Below are positions 5,526 through 10,290 of a stretch of 10,290 bases of DNA, piece by piece. The stretch covers positions 1 through 10,290 of the forward strand of contig CAYZJD010000149.1 of assembly GCA_964478455.1 (NCBI GenBank), given 5' to 3'. A program made the translations under genes and the position numbers. This DNA comes from CAYZJD01 sp964478455 (GTDB taxonomy: Bacteria; Acidobacteriota; Terriglobia; Bryobacterales; Bryobacteraceae). Positions within the stretch are counted from its first letter, which is position 1. Every line of letters begins with the position of its first letter. A model generated the notes under the pieces. The model was given only the letters and a program-made list of their open reading frames with translations. It was not told the origin of the DNA and made no database searches.

Positions 5526-6829
5526 GTCTTGCCTCCCGGCAGCGTCCACGGCTTGCGGTATCGCCGCACGATCATCATGTCGGTGGCAGCATCGCCGGCG
5601 ACGCTCTCGGTCTCCGGCTGCCAGGTGATCTTCGCGCCCGTTCGCAGAGCGACGTTGCCAAGATGGCCGATGGTGGTGACGAAGTGTCCGACCTCGACGT
5701 TGGAGGCGGGCTGCTGGCGGGAGCGCATGCAGTCGAGGAAGTTCCGGATGTGCGCAGGCCGGCCATCCGCGCCGCGGAAGTTCGGGTCCACCGGGCGCTT
5801 GAACGGCCTGAGGCCCCGTTTCTTCGGCTCGGGCGTCACTTCGTAGCCGTCGGCATCCACGATCAGGGTGCCGTCGCTGCCGGTAAAGGAAAGCCCGTGC
5901 GGCTTTCCGCCCGGCCCGAGCCCGCCCGCGAGCAGATGCTCCCAGATGAGGGTATAGCTCGGGAAGTCGTAGACCGCGACCTGCGTGTCCGGAGTCTCCG
6001 AGTTGTCGTCGACGACAAACTTGCCGCCGGTTGAGGTCACCGTGCGGGGATGCTCTCTGCCCATGGCCCACATGGCGAGGTTGAGCAGGTGTACACCCCA
6101 ATCGGTCATCAGGCCGCCGGCGTAATCCCAGAACCATCGGAAGTTGAAGTGGAAGCGGTTGGGGTTGAAGGGCCGGAGCGGCGCCGGGCCGAGCCATAGG
6201 TCGTAGTCGACTCCGGGAGGCGGATCGCCGTCGGGCGGCTTCCCGATGCCGCCGACCCAGTCCAGATACGCCCAGGCACGGACGAGGCGGGTCTTGCCGA
6301 GGCGGCCTGATTGAACGGTCTCGATCGCCTCGCGGTAGTGATCGCCGCTGCGCCACTGCGTGCCCATCTGGACCACGCGGTTGTGGCGCTTGGCCGCCTC
6401 GACCATGGCACGCCCCTCGGCGATGCTCGTCGCCAGCGGCTTTTCCACGTACACGTCCTTCCCCTCCTGGCAGGCGTACACGGTGGGCAGCGCGTGCCAG
6501 TGGTCCGGCGTGGTCACGAGGCACGCGTCGACGTCCTTGCGCTCGATGATCCGGCGGAAATCCTTCACGGCCTCGGGGCGTTTGCCACGCAGCTTCTCCA
6601 CGAGTTCGGCGCCTTCGGCAGCACGGCGGTCGTCCACGTCGCAGACAGCCACGCAATCGACCTCCGGGCTGTCGAGGAACACGCGGATGTTGACCTTGCC
6701 GATTCCGCCGCAGCCGATCCAGCCAAGGCGGATGCGATCGTTGGGGCCGGCGGCGCGGGCGCGCCCGGCGAGACGTGCAAGCGCGGCAGTGGACAGACCG
6801 ATGAATGTACGGCGCGATGAGTGCGACAT
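5522..6829 (-). CDS. Tat-exported Gfo/Idh/MocA family oxidoreductase
   Basis: This full-length, 435-residue NAD(P)-dependent oxidoreductase belongs to the Gfo/Idh/MocA family, in the long form common in acidobacteria and planctomycetes. The N-terminus is a twin-arginine leader (SSRRTFIGLSTAALARLAG, residues 4-22). It is followed by the Rossmann loop GCGGIG (39-44), AVCDVDD (61-67), TTPDHWHA (106-113) and the catalytic EKP motif (129-131, lysine 130). DYAGGLMTDWGVHLLN (235-250) supplies D243 and H247, which line the substrate site in relatives. Glucose-fructose oxidoreductase is the precedent for Tat export with tightly bound cofactor. A Shine-Dalgarno-like AAGGAA lies 8 bases before ATG 6829. 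It follows tsaD by 49 bases and overlaps the TIM-barrel gene by 4. The substrate is not known; a glycoside or sugar lactone pathway is likely from context. Confidence 0.94.
   Translation of the reverse strand: MSHSSRRTFIGLSTAALARLAGRARAAGPNDRIRLGWIGCGGIGKVNIRVFLDSPEVDCVAVCDVDDRRAAEGAELVEKLRGKRPEAVKDFRRIIERKDVDACLVTTPDHWHALPTVYACQEGKDVYVEKPLATSIAEGRAMVEAAKRHNRVVQMGTQWRSGDHYREAIETVQSGRLGKTRLVRAWAYLDWVGGIGKPPDGDPPPGVDYDLWLGPAPLRPFNPNRFHFNFRWFWDYAGGLMTDWGVHLLNLAMWAMGREHPRTVTSTGGKFVVDDNSETPDTQVAVYDFPSYTLIWEHLLAGGLGPGGKPHGLSFTGSDGTLIVDADGYEVTPEPKKRGLRPFKRPVDPNFRGADGRPAHIRNFLDCMRSRQQPASNVEVGHFVTTIGHLGNVALRTGAKITWQPETESVAGDAATDMMIVRRYRKPWTLPGGKT
5532..5536 (-). promoter_or_regulatory. Shine-Dalgarno of the TIM-barrel gene
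   Basis: GGAGG on the minus strand lies inside the last codons of the oxidoreductase gene, 6 bases before ATG 5525. It fixes the start of the TIM-barrel protein despite the long open frame upstream. Confidence 0.65.
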
Positions 6830-6878
6830 CAGAACGATTCCTTTCCTTGGGGCAATATAGGATGCTTCGGCGCAAGAT

Positions 6879-7958
6879 TCAAGCGAGCGTCAGGTTGGCA
6901 TCGGCCTTGAGAGTGAGATCCGCGAATTCGCCGCCGGCGAGCTTCGGGAAAGCCGCCGCCGCAATCATGGCTGCGTTGTCGGTGGAAAGCCCGGGCGACG
7001 GGAAGTGCACGGGATAGGGGAGGCGCATCGCCTGGGCGGCCGAGCGCAGGCCGGAGTTGCAGGCCACGCCGCCGGAGATGATGAGCGAACGCGCCGCTAT
7101 CTCCTCCGCGCTTGCGGCCGCGCGCCGCAGCAGTTCCTCGATCACGGTGCGCTGAAACGACGCTAGGAGGTCGAGTGTCGCCCTTGGCGTGACAGCCAGC
7201 CACTCCTCGAGGGAGGGCCGCGGGTTGCGGCGCAGCAATTCGCGGCGCGCTTCGATCTCCCCGGCTAGGTCGTGTTCTTCGGTCCACCGAAGGACGGCGG
7301 TCTTGAGGCCGCTGAAGCTAAAGTCGAGCGGATTGCCCTTCATCCGGGCAAGCGTGAACCGAACCGCCTGGGGATTTCCGCGAGGGGCCAGCAGATCGAC
7401 AACCGGCCCGCCGGGGTAACCGAATCCGAGGAGCTTCGCGACTTTGTCGAAGGCCTCCCCGGCCGCATCGTCTCGCGTCTTGCCGAGCAGACGGTAGCGG
7501 AAGCCGTCCCGGACCTCGAACAGGTGCGTGTGGCCGCCGCTCACGACCAGCGCCAGAGCCGGATACTGGACCGGCGTTCCAGCTTCCATCGCCTCCAACA
7601 CCACAGCGTGGATGTGCCCCTCGATGTGGTTTACAGCGATCAGCGGCAGTTTCCAAGCTAAGCACAGCGCCTTTGCATACGTGATGCCGACGAGAAGGGA
7701 GCCCACCAGTCCCGGACCCTGCGTGACAGCGATGGCGGAGAGCTGCTCTCGCTTCGTGGCCGATTGCTCCATCGCCAGCCGGACGACGGGCACGATGGCG
7801 CGCAGGTGTTCGCGGGAGGCCAGCTCCGGGACCACGCCGCCGTACTTGCCGTGGGTGGCCAGTTGAGAGGCCACTACAGAGGACAGGACACGCACGCCGT
7901 CTTCGACCACGGCGGCCGCCGTCTCATCGCACGATGTCTCCACCCCCAGGATTCGCAT
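6879..7958 (-). CDS. tsaD: tRNA N6-adenosine threonylcarbamoyltransferase TsaD
   Basis: TsaD transfers the threonylcarbamoyl group to A37 of ANN-decoding tRNAs, forming t6A, in the cytoplasm with TsaB and TsaE. The protein is 359 residues, slightly longer than the E. coli protein. Diagnostic motifs are GVETSCDETAAA (5-16), GGVVPELASREH (40-51), TQGPGLVGSLLVG (79-91), the metal-binding HIEGHIHA (H111 and H115), VSGGHTHL (139-146), FDKVAKLLGFGYPGGP (170-185), FSFSGLKTA (213-221), SGGVACNSGLR (295-305) and STDNAAMIA (325-333), whose D327 is the third metal ligand. All are intact. A loop of about 30 residues (227-256) is rich in charged residues. The start at 7958 gives the canonical MRILGVETSCDE; only AGGA one base upstream resembles a ribosome site. 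It diverges from queA and leads the minus-strand gene run. Confidence 0.98.
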   Translation of the reverse strand: MRILGVETSCDETAAAVVEDGVRVLSSVVASQLATHGKYGGVVPELASREHLRAIVPVVRLAMEQSATKREQLSAIAVTQGPGLVGSLLVGITYAKALCLAWKLPLIAVNHIEGHIHAVVLEAMEAGTPVQYPALALVVSGGHTHLFEVRDGFRYRLLGKTRDDAAGEAFDKVAKLLGFGYPGGPVVDLLAPRGNPQAVRFTLARMKGNPLDFSFSGLKTAVLRWTEEHDLAGEIEARRELLRRNPRPSLEEWLAVTPRATLDLLASFQRTVIEELLRRAAASAEEIAARSLIISGGVACNSGLRSAAQAMRLPYPVHFPSPGLSTDNAAMIAAAAFPKLAGGEFADLTLKADANLTLA

Positions 7959-7996
7959 ATCCTAAAAAGGGGTCAGCCTGATCTGCTCCATTTTCC
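7959..7996. promoter_or_regulatory. 38-base divergent gap between tsaD and queA
   Basis: This gap separates two divergent start codons, so promoters for both directions must lie in it or inside the opposite coding region. It contains an A-run (TAAAAAGGGG) near tsaD and TTTTCC directly before queA. I could not find a consensus -35/-10 pair, and neither start has a well-spaced Shine-Dalgarno, so one or both transcripts may have very short or no leaders. The regulatory role is inferred from layout. Confidence 0.35.
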
Positions 7997-9064
7997 GTGC
8001 AACTCTCTGAGTTCGATTATCACCTCCCCGAGGACCGCATTGCCCAGCATCCGCTCGAAGACCGGGCGGGATCGCGCATGCTCGTGCTCCACCGCCGGGA
8101 AGGCCGCTGGGAAGACCGGATGTTCCGCGAGTTTCCCGGTTTCCTGCGCCCCGGGGACTGCCTGGTGTTGAACGACTCGAAGGTGTTTCCATCGCGGCTT
8201 TATGGGCGGCGCGCCGGAGTGCGCGCGCTGCCGGTCGGCAAGCGGAATCCGAAACGCTGGCAGCACCTGACCGGCAGGGCGGAGGTGTTCCTGCTGGAGC
8301 CGCTGAGCGAGGATGAGAAGACGTGGCGGGCGCTCGTCCATCCCGGCCGAAAGATGCACATCGGCGAACGCGTGCGGTTCGCTGATGGGTTCGAGGGTGA
8401 AGTGCTGGCGCGCGGCGAATACGGCGAACGGACGATCCGTTTCAACTGCGACGGCGACATCTACGAGCACCTCCAGCGGGTCGGGCACGTTCCGCTTCCG
8501 CCCTACATCAAGCGCGAGGACAGACCGGAGGACCGCGAGCGGTACCAGACAGTCTTCGCACGGGAGACCGGGTCGGTGGCCGCTCCGACGGCCGGCCTGC
8601 ACTTCACGCCGGAGATCCTCGAAGCCTGCCGGGCCGCCGGCGCCGAGATCGCCTGGGTGACATTGCACGTCGGACTCGGTACGTTCCAGCCGATCCACAC
8701 AGAGGTTGTGGAGCGGCACCAGTTGCATCTCGAGAGATTCCACGTGGCCGCCGAGGACGCCCGGCGAATGGCCGCTGCCAAACGCATCGTAGCAGCCGGC
8801 ACTACCTCCGTTCGCACCGTCGAGACCATGGCGGCGCAAGGCGGGTTCCAGGAAGCCAGGAGCGAGACGGGGCTCTTCATTTACCCTGGCTACGAGTTCA
8901 AAGCGACCGGAGCGATGCTGACGAACTTCCACCTGCCGAAGAGCAGCCTACTGATCCTTGTGTGCGCGTTCGCGGGCAGAGAGCTGGTGTTCGCGGCCTA
9001 CCGGCACGCGGTTGAGGCGGGCTACCGCTTCTACTCTTACGGTGACTGCATGCTGATTCTCTGA
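7997..9064 (+). CDS. queA: S-adenosylmethionine:tRNA ribosyltransferase-isomerase QueA
   Basis: QueA transfers and rearranges the ribosyl moiety of S-adenosylmethionine onto preQ1 at tRNA position 34, giving epoxyqueuosine. The product is 355 residues, a normal family length. Motifs are the N-terminal LSEFDYHLPEDRIAQHPL (3-20), VLNDSKVFPSRL (57-68), LPLPPYIKRED (166-175), the hallmark TGSVAAPTAGLHFT (191-204), HVGLGTFQPI (224-233), AGTTSVRTVE (267-276), TNFHLPKSSLL (309-319) and the C-terminal YSYGDCMLI. The start is GTG at 7997: an in-frame TGA at 7979-7981 leaves no earlier start codon, and the conserved N-terminus begins right there. No Shine-Dalgarno is visible. Between GRR (70-72) and EVF (96-98) there are about 23 mostly basic residues, longer than I recall in E. 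coli QueA. The DUF1537 gene follows after 3 bases. Confidence 0.98.
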   Translation: MQLSEFDYHLPEDRIAQHPLEDRAGSRMLVLHRREGRWEDRMFREFPGFLRPGDCLVLNDSKVFPSRLYGRRAGVRALPVGKRNPKRWQHLTGRAEVFLLEPLSEDEKTWRALVHPGRKMHIGERVRFADGFEGEVLARGEYGERTIRFNCDGDIYEHLQRVGHVPLPPYIKREDRPEDRERYQTVFARETGSVAAPTAGLHFTPEILEACRAAGAEIAWVTLHVGLGTFQPIHTEVVERHQLHLERFHVAAEDARRMAAAKRIVAAGTTSVRTVETMAAQGGFQEARSETGLFIYPGYEFKATGAMLTNFHLPKSSLLILVCAFAGRELVFAAYRHAVEAGYRFYSYGDCMLIL

Positions 9065-9067
9065 CCT

Positions 9068-10138
9068 GTGACGACTCCGGCCGCGAATCGATACGCCGTC
9101 ATCGCCGACGACCTCACCGGCGCCTGCGATGCGGGCGTGGCTTACGCCGAGCGCAGCTTTCGCACGATCGCATGGCTGGAGGCGAGTTACGCGGACATAG
9201 AATCCTGCGACGTCACCGTTCTCACGACGAACAGCCGACGCGATCCGCCGGAGACGGCCAGAGGGAAGACGGCGGAAGCATGCCGGCGGCTCACGGGCGC
9301 AGGCGCACAGATCGTTTTCAAGAAGATCGATTCGACGTTCCTGGGCAATCCGGGAGCGGAGATTGAAGCGGTGCTCACGGCCTGCGGCTTCGGCGTTGCT
9401 CTCGTGTGTCCCGCGTTTCCGGCGATGGGGCGGACCGTGCGCGGCGGCTGTCTTCAGGTGGCCGGTACGAAAATGGCGATGGATCTTGCGGCCCGGGTGC
9501 GGGACCAGTGCTCTTGCCGGGTTTTGAGCCTCGCGGCGCCAGATGCGGAGGCGCTCCAGTCGATTGCGGGCGAGGGCACGGCACTGGTTGTCGCCGATGC
9601 CCTGACGCAGGAGGATCTGGCACAAATTGCCGTCGCCGGAGCTGAACTGTCTCCGCCGGCGCTGCTCGCCGGCTCGGCCGGCCTGGCGAAAGAGGCGGCA
9701 GCGCTGCTCACACCGCCGAGCGCTCAGCTTCCCCCTGAATCGCCTCGGCTTCAGTGCAGGTCTGTGGTGGTCTTCTCGGGCTCGACGAATCCCGTGACAC
9801 TGGAACAGGTGCGGCCGTTGACCGGCATGGCGCAGACGATCATCGTCGAAGTGGACATATCCAGGCCGGCTCGTCCCAGCGAGTGGATCGGGCTTGCCTC
9901 TGAAGCGCGAGGCGTGGTGCTCACGGGCGGTGACACGGCGCTGCTCGTCCTATGGGCGCTCGGCGCGCGAGGGATCCGTCTGGAGCGCGAGGTGCTCACC
10001 GGGATTCCCTTCGGCCGCCTGGTGGGAGGCGCCTGCACTGATCTGCCGGTGGTGACCAAGGCCGGAGGTTTCGGGCCGCCAGAGGCGTTGGTGCGCGCGG
10101 TCCGCTTCTTATCTACACTCGGGGAAGAAGCGTCGTGA
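9068..10138 (+). CDS. Four-carbon acid sugar kinase family protein (DUF1537)
   Basis: Members of this family are ATP-dependent kinases that phosphorylate four-carbon acid sugars such as D-threonate, D-erythronate or 3-oxo-tetronates (DtnK, DenK and OtnK types). The substrate-binding N-domain shows YAVIADDLTGACDAG (9-23, acidic pair D14/D15), TTNSR (53-57), FKKIDSTFLGNPG (84-96) and CPAFPAMGRTVRGG (114-127). The nucleotide-binding C-domain shows VVFSGSTNPVT (234-244), VVLTGGDTA (283-291), GIPFGRLVGG (312-321) and VVTKAGGFGPPEAL (328-341). All expected glycine-rich motifs are present, although 356 residues is shorter than the roughly 420 I expect, with a compact linker. The GTG start lies 3 bases after the queA stop with no visible Shine-Dalgarno, suggesting coupled translation. 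The pdxA-like partner follows with a 4-base overlap, which favours a D-threonate or D-erythronate kinase. Confidence 0.93.
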   Translation: MTTPAANRYAVIADDLTGACDAGVAYAERSFRTIAWLEASYADIESCDVTVLTTNSRRDPPETARGKTAEACRRLTGAGAQIVFKKIDSTFLGNPGAEIEAVLTACGFGVALVCPAFPAMGRTVRGGCLQVAGTKMAMDLAARVRDQCSCRVLSLAAPDAEALQSIAGEGTALVVADALTQEDLAQIAVAGAELSPPALLAGSAGLAKEAAALLTPPSAQLPPESPRLQCRSVVVFSGSTNPVTLEQVRPLTGMAQTIIVEVDISRPARPSEWIGLASEARGVVLTGGDTALLVLWALGARGIRLEREVLTGIPFGRLVGGACTDLPVVTKAGGFGPPEALVRAVRFLSTLGEEAS

Positions 10139-10290
10139 GTGCGAGTGCAGGGGCGTGTCCGAACATCGCGGTGACGATGGGCGATCCGGCCGGTATCGGG
10201 CCCGAGGTCGTGGTGAAGGCTCTCTCCGATTCGCAGATCTCCAGTCTCGCACGCTGGACCGTTACTGGTAATGCGCTGGTGCTGCGGCAG
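10135..10290 (+). CDS. pdxA: PdxA-family dehydrogenase, N-terminal part (runs off the window)
   Basis: Only the first 52 codons are present. The sequence NIAVTMGDPAGIGPEVVVKAL (residues 10-30) is the hallmark N-terminus of PdxA, 4-hydroxythreonine-4-phosphate dehydrogenase. The family includes the vitamin B6 enzyme and PdxA2, which oxidises 4-phospho-D-threonate or -erythronate on the way to dihydroxyacetone phosphate. The GTG start overlaps the DUF1537 kinase stop (GTGA, 10135-10138). That pairing favours the catabolic PdxA2 role, but a biosynthetic PdxA placed next to the kinase cannot be excluded from 52 residues. Confidence 0.9.
   Translation, partial: MSASAGACPNIAVTMGDPAGIGPEVVVKALSDSQISSLARWTVTGNALVLRQ

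Noticed and set aside
4677..5846. A 389-codon plus-strand frame.
   Set aside because: It is antisense to the TIM-barrel and oxidoreductase genes and shows shadow-frame composition without recognisable motifs.
5526..6875. A 450-codon N-terminal extension of the TIM-barrel frame, suggesting a 760-residue fusion.
   Set aside because: The extension lies in another frame under the oxidoreductase gene, is R/P/G-rich and motif-free, while GGAGG at 5532-5536 and the twin-arginine leader mark the start at 5525.
7973..8932. A 319-codon minus-strand frame opposite queA.
   Set aside because: It is antisense to queA, whose signature motifs are complete; the antisense product has no domain I recognise.
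8948..9625. A 225-codon minus-strand frame opposite the end of queA and the DUF1537 gene.
   Set aside because: It is a shadow of two well-supported plus-strand genes, with no motif and no ribosome site.

Overview
The window is a high-GC bacterial chromosome segment with tightly packed genes. The gene content suggests a soil acidobacterium of the Solibacter/Bryobacter type: Tat-exported Gfo/Idh/MocA oxidoreductases, a TIM-barrel sugar isomerase-like protein, a secreted PF20091-type alpha/beta hydrolase and a DUF433/DUF5615 pair, mixed with housekeeping genes. That assignment is an inference from gene content, not a phylogenetic result. I see no rRNA, tRNA, CRISPR array, insertion sequence or phage gene.

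Layout. A divergent point lies at about 7959-7996. To its left every confident gene is on the minus strand, in transcription order: tsaD (7958-6879), a Gfo/Idh/MocA oxidoreductase (6829-5522), a TIM-barrel isomerase/epimerase-like protein (5525-4593), a secreted alpha/beta hydrolase (4560-2524), an Mrp-type Fe-S carrier ATPase (2501-1668), a DUF433/DUF5615 putative toxin-antitoxin pair (1598-1015), about 400 bases with no convincing gene, and the N-terminal 200 codons of a second Gfo/Idh/MocA protein that leaves the window at base 1. To its right, on the plus strand, are queA (7997-9064), a DUF1537 four-carbon acid sugar kinase (9068-10138) and the first 52 codons of a pdxA-family dehydrogenase (10135 to the window end).

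How the genes work together. tsaD and queA make two different tRNA modifications (t6A and queuosine) and diverge from a 38-base gap. The DUF1537 kinase and the PdxA-family protein match the known kinase/dehydrogenase pair that turns D-threonate or D-erythronate-type acids into dihydroxyacetone phosphate; they are coupled to queA by a 3-base gap and to each other by a GTGA overlap. The Gfo/Idh and TIM-barrel genes overlap by ATGA, both carry twin-arginine leaders, and probably act together on a sugar or glycoside outside the cytoplasm.

The most accessory-looking part is about 609-1660. Its GC is visibly lower (hand counts of 53-57% on three 60-base lines, against 70% on a line inside the mrp gene). 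It holds the DUF433/DUF5615 pair with a near-perfect 21-base palindrome just upstream that looks like an autoregulatory operator. I found no clearly undescribed multi-gene system; the best candidates for follow-up are that module and the exported oxidoreductase/TIM-barrel pair.
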